64,000 nt of DNA from Poa pratensis. Taxonomy: Eukaryota; Streptophyta; Magnoliopsida; Poales; Poaceae. The DNA lies in NCBI GenBank assembly GCA_947311845.1, contig CAMZMU010000041.1, positions 134,973,849 to 135,037,848 on the forward strand, read 5' to 3'. This document shows positions 23,001 through 34,324 of the stretch, piece after piece. The stretch's first letter is position 1; each line of letters opens with the position of its first letter. Both the position numbers and the translations under genes were made by a program. The notes under the pieces are model-generated. The model ran no database searches. It was given only the letters and a program-made list of their open reading frames with translations, and was not told the DNA's origin.

Positions 23001-24139
23001 GTTATCAACGGCGAGTTATACAAGCGCAGCATATCAGGTATGTTCCAAAGATGCATCGCATTCGAAGATGGCCAAGCCATACTTCGAGACATTCATGCAG
23101 GTACCTGTGGGCATCACGCCAGCAGTCGATCACTCGTAGCCAAAGCCTTTCGCGCAGGGTTTTACTGGCCTACAGCACTCAAAGACGCGGAGGACATAGT
23201 CAAAAGGTGCGTCGGCTGCCAGAAATTCGCAACAAGGCCGCACGCACCCGCATCGGCGTTGAAGACTATACCGCTGGCCTGGCCTTTCGCCCAATGGGGG
23301 CTCGATATGGTTGGGCCACTCAAAAAATCATCGCATGGCGGGCATACTCACCTACTGGTGGCAGTCGACAAGTTCACAAAGTGGATCGAGGCGGTCCCCA
23401 TCACAAATTCGACTGCTACTACGGCAGTCAACTTCATAAAGAGCATCATCTACCGCTTCGGTGTCCCAAACAGTATCATCACTGATAACGGCACAAACTT
23501 CACGGCTGAGGAGTTCAAAACCTTCTGCAAAGAGCAGGACATTACGCTCAATTACGCATCCGTGGCACATCCACAATCCAATGGCCAAGTCGAAAAGGCC
23601 AACGGACTTGTGACAAGTGGGATCAAGAAGCGCCTCCTGGTGCCACTCAAAAGAGCTGCGGGTGCTTGGGTCGAAGAACTACCATCTGTGCTATGGAGCC
23701 TACGCACAACTCCCAACACTTCTACGCAGTTCACCCCATTCTTCATGGTCTATGGTGCAGAGGCAATCTGCCATCAGATGTAAGGTTCAATGCGCCACGA
23801 GTTGAAGCATATAATGAAGAAGACGCGGAAGAAGCACTCGAAGACGCAGTCGACTTGCTCGATGAGGCGCGAGACACGGCCTTGGCCCGCACAGCTGTTT
23901 ACCAGCAGGATCTCCGCAACTACCATAGCCGTCGACTGCGAACCAGGTCCTTTGTTGTGGGCGACCTGGTTCTTCGACTGAAGCAAAAGAAGGTGCACAA
24001 GCTCGCTTCCCCATGGGAAGGTCCCTTCATCATCACGGAGGTCCTTGGTGGAGGCGCATATCGACTGAAGCACGCGAAGACAGGCGAACTCTCTCATAAT
24101 CCTTGGAACGTTGCGCATCTGCGCCGTTTCTACGCATAA
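20006..24139 (+). pseudogene. Element B copy 2 pol: protease, RT, RNase H, integrase
   Basis: This is the better-preserved pol. One frame runs from 20006 to 21577 with only a UAG at 20933-20935. It covers the Pro-rich gag end, protease (DGGSG 20369-20383), the linker, and RT up to YVDD at 21521-21532. One missing base near 21551 shifts to 21574-22518 (RT thumb and connection). Another near 22399 shifts to the frame that carries the RNase H-like domain, the HH-CC zinc region and the D-D-E integrase core, ending near 23783. A further missing base near 23767 leads to the last segment, 23666-24139, with the GDLVLRLKQKKVHKLASPWEGPF region typical of the Gypsy integrase C-terminus. Copy 1 lacks each of these three breaks, so the element was probably intact. 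Confidence 0.88.
20933..20935 (+). other. In-frame UAG between protease and RT (B copy 2)
   Basis: The frame is open for 309 codons before this TAG (from 20006) and for 214 codons after it (to 21577) in the same register. It is the only interruption between the protease and the YVDD motif. The next bases are GAAGGCGCG. It is a candidate for stop-codon readthrough, or else an old CAG-to-TAG change. Confidence 0.85.
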
Positions 24140-24352
24140 AGTGCTCACAGTCATACAATGTAATAGGCTATATGTCGGATGGCTGCAGGTTTCAGACGCG
24201 CTCTTTTCCTTACCAGGGTACCTAAGGGGACTGGAAGGTTTTTAATGAGGCGGCCTGCAGCCTAACATTCAAAAGAGGAATAAAATCAATGTTCCTTCGA
24301 CTTCTCTGTGACTACTACCCGCATAATTCATACCTTAACCACACCCGAAACC

Positions 24353-24626
24353 CTCGGGGGCTGTGTTATTGATCAAATGAGCTCTCGCTCTTGCAGAAAC
24401 ACAATGCTTAGCCACACCCGAAGGCTCGGGGGCTGCGTAACAAGGGTCCAAACAAATGACACAAAAACTCTGCAGCCGCACTCGAATACTCGGGGGCTGC
24501 ACAGTCATTGGTTCACAACCAACACATATTTCACAAACCCCGCTCGACTGACTCGGGGGCTCGACAAAAAATCAAAGTATACAAACTATACAATATACAA
24601 AGAGTCAAAAATTACACTCGGGGGCT
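24353..24626 (+). repeat. Array of five CTCGGGGGCT hairpin motifs, copy 2
   Basis: Motif starts are 24353, 24425, 24489, 24552 and 24617, with spacings of 72, 64, 63 and 65 bp. The arrangement matches the array at 14525-14798. B' lacks it because of its internal deletion. Confidence 0.75.
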
Positions 24627-24725
24627 GCCCCCTATGCAAAAATTGCACTCGCAAACTATTCTAATCCTCAGGCTCGTCCTTTACGGGCAGCTCGGGACCA
24701 CAAAGCTGTTCGCGAGTGCACTCGA

Positions 24726-27700
24726 TTAGTGTCTCCGCAGCTCGGATCGTGTCATCCAGGTCTTTTGTTCGAGAACCTCTCCGGCTGCAGGTGTCCGCAA
24801 CACCAACCTTGGTTTTCGACTACGCATATACGCCATTGCAGCGTTGGCTCCAATCACAAGTCTCTGAGACAGCAACTCTCGAATGGGATTTGTTTGACGG
24901 AAGATGTTCAACAAAGCACGAATCCCTTGTGGTTGTGGCCCCGCAGGAAAAAGAGTCTCGTTCAGGCGAATAAACGCTGCCCGGCATAACTCCAGCAGTT
25001 CAGCACTTCGCCAGACGCGATCCTTCAGGGTGGCGAGTATGCGGGCATGGTACCTATCAAGCCAAAAGTGTTGACGCCCAGTCGTAGGGTTGTCAACCAC
25101 GCTATCCAGACGCCCTTCCACGCGAATCTTTTCAGCCTGGAAGTTGTCGACAAAGCCTACAAAAACGGGCGCACCAGTCAGATCAAAAGGACAATAGCTA
25201 CGCAAAAAGCTTGTAAACAGAGCAAGATTCGAACTTACACTCGAGTTGCCTGTTCACAAGATCCATCTCCCCGAGCACATATTTCTCGCGTTGGGTGGCC
25301 AACGCGGGCCTCGCCCTCAATCGATTCAGCTCAGCCTGGGCGTCCTTCAGATCTTGCTCCATTCTCACAAATTTGGCCTTCATATACTCCATCACCTTGG
25401 CATCATTTACCAATTGACCCTGGGATCGGGTGGTGATTGGAGCCTGCGAGGAACTAGTCGCAGTAGCAGGTTCTCGTGACTGTTCAAAGAGCATAATCAC
25501 AAACACAAAGTTTGTGTCAGAAGCTAAACTCATGTCATAAGCATACAACTCTCGAGTGAAAGACATTAGCAAAAGACTATTTGCATAAACAAGGTAGCAC
25601 AAACAAAGCGCAGACTCGCGCAGTTCAGAAGGTATCATTACAAGGCATAAACCAAAAGGGTACGGCTACCCTAAACCTAAGTATTCGATTTCCTAAGCAG
25701 ACGATTGGCAGTCTCGAGTGCCCGGCGCTCCATGGTGGACATAAAAACCTCGGCCAGTCGCGCGGCGGCTCCGCTCACCCCCTTCAGAGAAATGGGCTTC
25801 CCATCTGGCTTCCGAGGGAACGCAGACAGTGCTGCCTCGTAGTCGCAATCTATCCCATGTCCCATAAGAAGCTTGATGGTGGACTCGGATCCGCGTACCG
25901 TGTTGGCGCGAGCGAAACCCGCCATGGTGGACGTCCCAGGGCCAAACACGTCGGCGAAGTCGTCCGCCGTCGACGGCACTACGCCAGTCGGGAACACCAC
26001 CTTGTATACAGCTCCAAGTGTGTCGTCAATTTGGCGAGTGCGTCCTTCGCCTGGGTGCATACGGCGCCTAGGCCGCCCACAACCTGGTCCAGCGGAAGAT
26101 CATCACTCGACACGTCCGCAGAGGCCGGTGCGCCAACAGCTTCTGCACAATAAACAAAAGGCAAAAGTCATTTCATGACACTCGACAGCTATATTATCAT
26201 ATCAAAAGGAGAAAAGATTACTCACCTCCCATGGCCTGCGCAAGTGCCGCGAGTTGGTCAGCATATCCTCGCTCGCGTGCAGCGGCTGAGTTGGTGGCGG
26301 CAGCCAGTTCTTTCTTCGATTCTTCGCGCTGTGCGGCGAGTGCATCTTCCAGCTCCTTCTTCTCGCCTGGCCCAGCAAAATCACGTGCATTCAATACTTG
26401 ACAAAATCAAGCATTGCAAAAAGAAATTCGGCAAAACAAAGCAAAAAGGAGAACTCACGACTGAGCCGCTCTAGCTCGGCGCGCATGGTGTCCCTCTCCT
26501 GCTCCACCTGGACATAAGCCTTGGCGGAATCTGCCAAGGTGTGGTAGAAGGGCTGCGAGCGAACGAGTTCAGCAAAAATTCAAACTTTCACAGACCTACA
26601 ACTAAAACGGGTCAAGCAAAAAGCTCCTTACGTGGTTCATCCACGGCTCAGGAGCCGCGACTGATGTCCCGATAACTGGAGTTGCCGCCTTGGTTGGCTC
26701 AACAACAGCATCAGTGGCCGTTGGCTGGGCAGCCTCGTTTCCAGTCGGTGCATAATTCGACTGCTCCAGGGTTGGAACATTTTCGACTGGAGGAGTCCCA
26801 GGCTGATTGTTTTCAGCGCTGTGGGCAACACGCAAAAAGACGGTCAGCATAAATATGTGACAGCACAAAATTCTCATACTCAAAAAGCACATACCTGTGC
26901 TCCTCATCTTCCTCATCTTCGGAGTCGCCAAAAATTGGTCCCCCAAAGGCTGGGGTACCACTCGACTGAAGAGGAAGAGTTGAGCTTGTTGAGCACGCAC
27001 GCAAAGGAGTGGCTTGGAAAACAGGTGGTGAGCCTGATTCCTCGTCATCCTCCAAGCCCTGCTCCCTCGCGGGTGAACTCACAGCAGAAAGCGCCTTCTT
27101 GGCCAGTCGACGCCGCTTCGGTGGCGCGGTATCGACTTCTTGGTCAGAGGTGGCCTTGTCTTCAGATTGGACCTCTTCTGCTGCTTCCTCCTCGACTTCC
27201 TCCACATGTGAATTGGTGGCAGAAGGGATGGGCGACTGATCCCCTTTCGGGTCCACCACCAGTGCCTGAGTTTCTTCAGTCTCTCCATTTTCAGGCAGAG
27301 GAGGAAGGGAGGCAGCAGTCGAATGACCCTGCATAGCACATATCACAAATTGCAAAGTCAGAGTCAAAAAGCACATATCGTAGAAGCTACGAGTGGCAAA
27401 CTATTAAACTACAGACATACCTCAAGCAAAGGGTTTTCCGTCCCGTATGGCATGACGGGGCAATCGATGTTGCAAGGGTCGGCTGTCGTCAGGCTGGTGA
27501 TGTGGCGCACGTGCGTCACAAGTTCGTTCCTTGACAGTTCCTCTGGGCTCATTCGAGTGGAGTCACCCGTGCCCTCATACTCCCACATGGGATGCGCTCG
27601 GGCACGGAGTGGCCACACCCGCCTCTTCACAAAGGTGGCGATCAAATGGATGCCTGTGACTTTGTCTAGCATGCCTCCGATCCGAGCCAGCAAAGGGCTT

Positions 27701-28389
27701 GCCTCCTCCATTTCTTCGGCTGAGAGTTGGTGATCCCACGCCTTGGTCCTGGTGAAAGCAGCAGTCGAGAAAGGGGCGGCTGCGTCATGCTCGACAGTCG
27801 CATAAAACCACCCCTTCCTCCAGCCTTGGGCGGAGTCGACGGTCTTCAGGCGGAAGTAGCGGGTGTCGCTGCGCACCTGGATTCCACAGCCGCCAACTGG
27901 GTAGGTGCGACCACCTCCTCTGTTCGGCCGTACCATGAAGATGGCTTTCCACAGCGCCCAGCTGGGTGCGACGCCGAGGAAGCACTCGCACAGCGTGATG
28001 AAACACGCGATATGCATAATACCATTTGGGGTGAGATCATGGATCTGCACCCCGTAGGCAAAAAGAAGACCACGAACGAAATCGTGGAGGGGAAGCGAAA
28101 AGCCCCTAGGCAAAAACTCCGCAAAACAAACACGCTCGTTAGCGCGTGGTTCAGGGAGTACCTCCTTGGGCGATGGCGCGCGGACGGCGAGCTGCTCCGC
28201 GGGTGGCAGATACCCCTGCTCGCGGAACTTGACCAAATGGGCGTCCTTGATGGTGGACTTCGCCCAGTCCCCGCTGCCTTTCTTCAGCGCGGCGGATGCA
28301 GATGTACCCGCCACAGTCTTCTTGCCCTTGGCCGCATCGGTCGCGGCAGCGGCAGCGGCACCACGCTTGGAGCCTCCACCTTTCGCCAT
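24726..28389 (-). CDS. Antisense eight-exon gene of element B, Transposase_28 ('putative gypsy type transposon') family
   Basis: Start ATG at 28389 (MAKGGGSKRG). Exons on the minus strand: 28389-27421, 27328-26895, 26818-26632, 26552-26459, 26366-26226, 26142 to about 25670, 25479-25239 and 25156-24726. All mapped introns are GT-AG and 76-92 nt, and codon phase is preserved at every junction I could check; the exon 6 donor is uncertain. Exon 1 holds the domain with FLPRGFSLPLHDFVRGLLFA and GIMHIACFITLCECFLGV, diagnostic of this grass family. Exon 2 is acidic with a KRRRLAKK basic patch (possible nuclear signal). Exons 4-5 form a coiled coil. Exon 8 has the conserved LNETLFPAGPQPQGIRALL end. 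The product would be close to 990 residues. One base is missing in exon 6 near 26034 relative to copy 1. Function is unknown; such antisense genes are typical of Tat elements. Confidence 0.8.
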
Positions 28390-29665
28390 CGCAACGGTGG
28401 ATGAGGGTGGAGAAGAGAGCTTGGTCGCAGAGCAATGGAGGTGGGCGCGAGGAGGAAGATGAGACGAGGGGCGGCGCAAATAGGCAAATGGCAAGTAAAA
28501 AATTCTGCCAGCGCCGTCTCCACTATTTACCACAGATCGCAATACGATCGCAACCGTCAAAACAAAGGCATACGCTCCGCGCGAAATCTAGCCATACACG
28601 TGGCGGCCGCGGAAGGCAACCGTCGCAGGCCACTCCGCCCACTACGCACGGGAAACTAGGAAATCATCATCACGCCCCGTGAAAACCGCGCCAGAGCGGT
28701 CAAATCAAGTCCAAACGGCGCTATACTTGGTCAGCTCTGCAAAAATGGGCCCACACAGAAGTGTCACGTCCCATCAGTCTTACCAGGCACGCCACCGCTT
28801 GTCAGAGATGGCAGTCGCAAAATGCGTCATTGCTGACGTTGTTTCATCCTTCAGAACTGGCATAAAAATCACTCGATGATATCTTCGGGTGGTCTCTCGC
28901 ATAAGTCTCGGTTGGTTCTTTAGCAAAGATCATAAAGCCAGTCGAAATTCTTTCGACTGTAGTATCATACTCCCATCGGGAGCGTATCAAAAAATTTCTT
29001 TGACTAAAATGTGCAGGGTAAAAGATTTTGAGATTATCCTCCATTGCAAGCAATAAAGCACAATCTCGGGGGCTACTCCCATCGGGAGCGCTGTCGCGCA
29101 CCCGATAGAATAATGGCAAAAGTGTCAGTCGACGAAACATTCGACTAAGTTCATAAGCAAAATCACACTCAAAATATTCCCGAGTTGATCCGACGATCCT
29201 TGGATGCTGCATGCATAGTGCAAAGGTAAGACCCACCGATCAGTCGAGCTGGGCTAAGGACCGCTCCAGCAGCGTTATCCTTAAATTTTCCGTGTCAGCA
29301 GACATGATGAATTATCCCCGACGGACGCGTTGGGTTGATTCAAAATTATACTGCAGTTCGATTCCGTAAGACCTCAACGGCTGTTTCGAGTCTGTCCAGT
29401 TTGTTCCAGATTCGAGTCCGGGGACTCGAGTTTGATTGAAAGCTAGTATGGTTTTGCCACAAATGGTAGTTAACTGGCCCCGATCCGTCGTGTGTGCCGG
29501 GCCTGCTAAGCTAATATCCCTTGACTATCATAAGCAAAAACTCATAGTCGATGAAACACTCGACATAGCCAACATGTGCTATTTCATAAGAATTCAAATA
29601 CAGATGTAAAAAATATAACGTGCATGATGTATGAGTCCATGCCCGACTCTTCGAATCAGACAAGT
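28390..29665 (+). other. Element B 3' noncoding region
   Basis: About 1.3 kb between the antisense gene start and the polypurine tract. On the minus strand it should contain the antisense gene's promoter; the AT-rich spot near 28480-28530 is a candidate but no canonical TATA box is clear. The 13-mer CTCCCATCGGGAG occurs at about 28969 and 29086, each able to fold as a CTCCC/GGGAG hairpin. A further CTCGGGGGCTAC lies near 29065. Confidence 0.5.
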
Positions 29666-29678
29666 ACTCGGGGGCTAC
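29666..29678 (+). other. Element B polypurine tract
   Basis: ACTCGGGGGCTAC directly precedes the 3' LTR and is the likely plus-strand primer. The same core is repeated five times in the array after pol. Confidence 0.7.
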
Positions 29679-30168
29679 TGACATGGGTATGCCTATCGGG
29701 TACCCTACCATGAGGGTACCTGGTGCACGTATCGACTAGGCCCAACTATCAGAGCCTACATGAAGCCCATGAAGGGAGGCCCACGAAGATGAGTATCCTC
29801 CAAGTTTGGCGAAGCAATAGTCGGTTTAGAGTTTCCTTACTTGTAAATCGAGTCGGTTACGAACACCCGAGACCCAGCCTATTATTTAAGGACTGGGAGG
29901 GCCATCGAACCAGACCACGTACTTTCAGAGCCACCAAAACCCTAGCGAGATCGACATCTCGCCGGGACTCTTGTAACCATCATATTCACAAAGCAATAAC
30001 AGACAGGCAGGACGTAGGGGTGTTACCTCCACACGAGGGCCCTGAACCTGGGTAAAATCTTTGCCCTGCTTGTCAGCCGACGATACTTCCAGCTCTACCA
30101 CGTTCTCTCCCCCATATTCATAACCTAGGGACCTTAACCATGGGTCTTGATGAGTCTACCCCTCGTCA
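29679..30168 (+). repeat. Element B 3' LTR
   Basis: The 490-bp LTR begins TGACATGGGTATGCC and ends CCCCTCGTCA, followed by the duplicated target CGCTG (30169-30173) and the rest of A copy 1. It differs from the 5' LTR at only a handful of places seen by eye. Confidence 0.9.
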
Positions 30169-30215
30169 CGCTGGTTTCATCTTCATCAAGTTCATCGGCA
30201 AGTTCTTCGTCAAGC

Positions 30216-32110
30216 ATGCTGCTAAAGAAGAAGGGAGACCCTGCGGCGTCCAAGCCGGTCTCTCCCTCACACACTCAAGCTTCAGCTGATCGCCGTGCTG
30301 CTGGCGCGCGGTGGATCGCCTCTCCGTCCCCGCCTCCCACGGAGAGGGTGGTGCCGGACGAAGTGGACGGTCACGACAAGGACAACGGCCCTGGCGGAGC
30401 GGCAGCTCCAAAAGGCACCACCATGCCTCCTCCTCGCTCGGGGGAGAAGAGCGTCTGCAATGGCGCTAGCAAGGAGCCCACCGCTGGAGGAGGGAACCAC
30501 GGCATTCGCCCCAGCGGGGATCCACGAGCATCCAAGAGCAAGTCCTCCACGCACTCGCCTTCGGACGCGCAAGCTCGCCATGATGCTCTAGTCACTGCCA
30601 AGGCCCTGATGCAGTTCCCTCCAAGCAGCGGCGATCCCAATGTCTACCGAGAATGGAGGACTCACGTCGAGAGGCTCCTCGACTTCGCCGATGGTGGTCC
30701 GTGGGTCGAACCCACTCAAGCTCCCACCGTCGACGATCCCAGAGCAGCGCAAGACAAGGCACGTGATCCGCGAGGCCAGCCTCGTGGTGAACGTCAAGCT
30801 AAGACGGCGCCTCCTCGCACCGCACCACCGATGGCTGATCGGCTAAACCGCGATCGCGGCGAGGCCATCTCCATCGGGTCGTCTACCTCGCGCAACCCAG
30901 ATCTTCGTGACGAGCTCAACAGCCGTCAGAACAAGGATATGCACACCCGCATCGAGCGTCGTCGAGAACGTCACCGCCGGGAAGATCGGGGCATCAACCT
31001 CGCCGAAGGCTGCCTCGCTCTCGCCCTCGATTTCCGCCACTTCAACTGGCCCAAGAAGTTCAAGATCGACGTTCTCCGTTACGATGGCACCACGAATCCC
31101 CGAGACTTTCTGCAGATCTACTCTCTTGCTGCAATGGTTGTCGGGGCTAACGAGGTCATGATGGCCAACTGGTTCCCGTTGGCCCTGAAGGGAGATGCCC
31201 AGACTTGGCTTCTCAACCTTCCCAAGTGCTCCATCCGTTCCTGGCGGGCACTGAAGGTGCAGTTTCTGGGGGCTTTCCAAGGCGGGTACGAGCGCCCGGG
31301 GGCTCTCAGTGATCTCCACGACTTCAAGCAGCTGCTGGGTGAAACTCTCCGCAAGTTCATCCAGCACTTCACCCAGAAGATGAATACCATACCGTGCATC
31401 AAGGAGGAGTTGGTGATGCAGTCCTTCCACGCCAACATCCGCAACCCCAAGATGCGCGAGAAGCTGAGCATCCATCGCGTTGAGTCTGCACGTAAGATCT
31501 AGGAGCTTGCATATCGGTGCGCTCGAGCTGAAGGAGTCAAGTTCCCCGGAGAGGATGAACCCGAGGACAAGGTCACTCTGGCCAAGAACAAGAAGCGGGA
31601 ACCTGGACCCGACAAGCGGATCTTCGTCGCCGAGCCTCTTCCGAAGAAGGCCAAGCCCGCGCCGACTTCCGAGGAAGAAGGCGAAGGTGATCCCTGGTGC
31701 CACATCCATCCAGAAGGCAACCACCTACTCAAGGACTGCCGCATGCTCAAGAATCTCGCCATCCAGTAGCAACGCCGAGCTGATGGGGTCTGTCAAGACG
31801 GTTGCTACAACTGCGGCACTGCCGGGCACATCGCTCGTGACTATCCCACGGGTCGCCAAGGCGGAGGCGGTCGTGGGTGGAACCGAGGCGGTGGCCGTGG
31901 GGGCTGTGGAGGAGGATGCAGCGGTCAAGGTGGTCGCGGGTACAACACTCCAGAGGCCGCCCACGACGGCAACGGGGAAGCTCCGGCTCCCCAAGGAGGC
32001 AACGGCGGGAAGTATCAAGAAGTCACTGGAGTTGTCGGGTGCATCCACGGAGGGTCTTCTCTGCCTCCTTCCAACGGCGCCTGCAAGAGACTTGTCCGGG
32101 AGCTGAACGC
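30216..32110 (+). pseudogene. Element A copy 1 gag
   Basis: Start ATG at 30216 (MLLKKKGDPAASKP). The frame is open to TAG at 31500-31502. It covers a Pro/Ser/Arg-rich N-terminus, then a gag core (DFRHFNWPKKFKIDVLRYDG, DAQTWLLNLPKCSIRSWRAL, TLRKFIQHFTQKMNTIPCIK). The TAG replaces a TGG that copy 2 still has. Beyond it are a second stop near 31768, a Cys/His motif (HIHPEGNHLLKDC) and a CCHC knuckle (CYNCGTAGHIARD) whose last Cys has become Tyr. A Gly/Arg-rich stretch leads into the protease. Copy 2 keeps the full CX2CX4HX4C knuckle. Gag here is therefore inactive. Confidence 0.8.
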
Positions 32111-32119
32111 GGTTGCTTC

Positions 32120-32840
32120 TGCTCCGTCCAAGCCCCTGGATTGGTCCAATCAAGTCATCACCTTCGACCCAGAAGACCACCCTGCCAACACTACCGGGGT
32201 TGGGACTCTGCCGCTGATCGTGCCGCCCGTCATCCACAACTACAAGGTCACCAAGATGCTGGTCGACGGAGGCTCCAGCCTCAACTTGCTGACGGCGAAG
32301 GTCCTGGCTATCCTTCAAATTCCTCTGTCTCGTCTGCAAGACACCGGAGTGTTCCAAGGCGTGAACTGAAGTGTTACTCGACCCCTCGGGAAGATCACCC
32401 TTCCGGTCACCTTCGGCGACTCCAAGAACTTCCGCACTGAGGAAATCGTCTTCGACATCGCCGACACCCCGCTCCCGTACAACGGCATACTTGGCAGACC
32501 TGCTCTGGCCAAGTTCATGGCCGTCTCCCACTTCGCCTACAACATGCTGAAGATTCCAGCGCCGTGGGGCGTGATCAAAGTTAAAGCGGACATCGACGAT
32601 GCTATCTACTGCGTTCACCAGTTGAACCAGACGGTGGCAATCATGGCGGATGTCCCTCAAGGTGTACAGGCTGATGATGCTGGGGCTCTCCCCGGGGGCG
32701 AAGGGCGCCCTGGGGGCTCCACATCTATTCCCCCCAAGAAGGCGCCATTCCTTGGCGATCCGTAGCTGACCAAGAAGGTGGCGCTAACCAGCGACAGAGT
32801 TCGCTCCATCACCATTGGCGCCCGCCACACCGCCAAATAG
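32120..32840 (+). pseudogene. Element A copy 1 protease
   Basis: An aspartic protease of retrotransposon type that would process Gag-Pol. The active site DGGSS is at 32265-32279, preceded by DWSNQVITFDPEDHPAN and followed by YNGILGRPALAKFMAVSHFA, the second half of the fold. A frame break follows VFQG near 32360, where copy 2 is intact. A TAG lies at 32761-32765 (GDP then stop), where copy 2 reads CAG. The segment ends at the shared UAG at 32838-32840, after which the frame continues ESALVAFLREN. Confidence 0.75.
32838..32840 (+). other. In-frame UAG after protease (A copy 1)
   Basis: TAG followed by GAAAGCGCG, in the same frame as the protease upstream and ESALVAFLRENYDVF downstream. Position and +1 codon (GAA) match the UAG of element B. 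Copy 2 has it at 40709-40711. Confidence 0.8.
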
Positions 32841-32939
32841 GAAAGCGCGCTCGTCGCCTTCCTTCGGGAAAATTATGATGTCTTCACGTGGGAGGCGTCA
32901 GGTTTACCCGGTGTTCAAAGGGAGGTGATCGAGCACAAA

Positions 32940-33060
32940 CTAGAGGTCAATCCGGGGGCTGGCGACCCTTCTACCTCGACAACACGGGTAGCCAGCCCAG
33001 AAGCTCAAGACCCGGCAGCCCCTCTGGCGGAGCAAGCTATGCTTTCTTTCTGTCTGATGG
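32940..33060 (+). other. Junction where RT and RNase H are missing (A copy 1)
   Basis: The frame passes from EVIEHKLEVNPGAG, the linker that normally leads into RT, to a short Ser/Pro/Ala-rich stretch and then EGTHPPWARDIIKYM, which resembles the spacer between RNase H and integrase. No RT or RNase H motif occurs anywhere in A. Copy 2 has the same junction at about 40810-40940. Confidence 0.75.
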
Positions 33061-34324
33061 TGCTACCGGTGGAAGGAACCCACCCACCCTGGGCCCGGGA
33101 CATCATCAAGTACATGACGGAGCACGCCCTTCCAGAGGATGACCACGACGCCGAGCGGGTGGCTCGTCAAGCCAAGTTCTACATCATGATCGACGGCGAG
33201 CTCTACCGGCGACGGGACAACGGAGTCAAGCTCCGCTGCATTCCTCAAGAACAAGGCCAAGTACTGCTAAGGGACATCCACGGGGCACATGTTCAAGTCA
33301 TGTGGCATCAAGATCACTGGCGGGGAAAGTCTTTCTTCACGGGTTCTACTGGCCAACAGTCCTCAGTGATGCCGAGCAGCTAGTCAAGACCTGTGAAGCC
33401 TGCCAGTACTATACGAAGAACATACATCAGCCGGCGCAAGCTCTGCAGCCAATTCCAATCTCCTGGCCGTTCGTGGTCTGGGGGCTGGACATCGTGGGAA
33501 AGATACCGAAGTCTGTCGGGGGCCATGAGTACCTCTTCGTGGCCATCGACAAGTTCACAAAGTGGGTGGAAGTGATGCCAGTACCACGGCAGACAGCTCA
33601 GGCAGCCATCAAGTTCATTGAAGGGATCATGTACCGCTTTGGAGTACCCAACAGAATCATAACGGACAATGGCTCACAGTTCACAAGCCGATCCTTCCTC
33701 AACTTCTGTGAAGAGCTAGGCATCAAGATGTGTTTTGCCTTGGTGTCCTACTGAAGGTGCAATGGACAAGTGGAGCGAGCCAATGCAGAGGTCCTAAAGG
33801 GTTTGAAGACTAAGGCCTTTGACAAGTTAGAAGACAAGGGCAAGAACTGGATTGAGCATCTACCAAGTGTCTTGTGGTCCCTCAGAACCACACCAAGCAG
33901 AGCAACTGGAGAAACACCATTCTTCCTTGTCTATGGAGCCGAAGCCGTCTTGCCAACAGAACTCGGGCATGGATCTCCCCGGGTACTTGCCTATGATGAA
34001 GACGCACAAGCTGAGAGGAGGATTGATGACATCAACTTCCTAGAAGAGGTGCAGTGTCGAGCTTCTTTGCGATCTGCTCGATACCAGCAAGGGCTCCGTC
34101 GCTATCATGATCGCCATATCTGTTCACGGGTACTAGAACCCGGAGACCTGGTTCTCCGCAAGAAGCAGAAACTTGATAACATGAACAAGTTGTCGTCCAA
34201 GTGGGAAGGACCTTATCGGGTGACGCATACCCTGAGACCCGGAACTGTTTATCTAGAGGACGAGAAAGGCAGGCCGGAGGGCTACGCCTGGAACATCGAG
34301 AATCTTCGGAAATTCTACCACTGA
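33040..34324 (+). pseudogene. Element A copy 1 integrase
   Basis: A DNA integrase of Gypsy type. Order: N-terminal zinc region, disrupted near 33285-33300 so that only HGFYWPT and CEACQYY read clearly; catalytic core with D in GLDIVG (33488-33490), D in TDNGS (33665-33667) and E in QVERAN (33772-33774); C-terminal part with GDLVLRKKQKLDNMNKLSSK and an ending at TGA 34322-34324. The second D and the E are 107 nt apart, one base short of the DD35E spacing, and a TGA replaces the PQ-type codons near 33752. Copy 2 differs at these sites, so the integrase of this copy is dead by point changes. Confidence 0.8.

Larger units (their letters stand above)
7072..30168 (+). mobile_element. Gypsy (Tat-type) element B nested in A, assembled with a partial repeat
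   Basis: B lies in the leader of A copy 1. The assembly shows an LTR, an internal region up to 17027, a 13-N gap, a partial LTR from 17041, a complete internal region (17396-29678) and a final LTR. A single intact element would be about 13.2 kb. Domain order is gag, protease, RT, RNase H-like domain, integrase, a hairpin array, then an antisense spliced gene. The second RNase H-like domain and the antisense gene are traits of the plant Tat lineage. The stretch 7206-17027 matches 17041-26860 with differences that are mostly single-base indels, so it is probably a false assembly duplication. Confidence 0.85.

Noticed and set aside
27409..28560. A host gene on the minus strand
   Set aside because: The frame is exon 1 of the antisense Transposase_28-type gene of element B, and the real start is at 28389. 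The same gene region recurs in copy 1 and is family sequence, not a host locus.
7072..30168. Treating B as a genuine tandem LTR-INT-LTR-INT-LTR array like A
   Set aside because: Not excluded, but the 13-N gap, the incomplete middle part and the indel-only differences favour overlapping contigs.
33720..33775. Integrase of A copy 1 as active
   Set aside because: The D-to-E spacing is one base short and a TGA lies between them; copy 2 has other lesions in the same domain.
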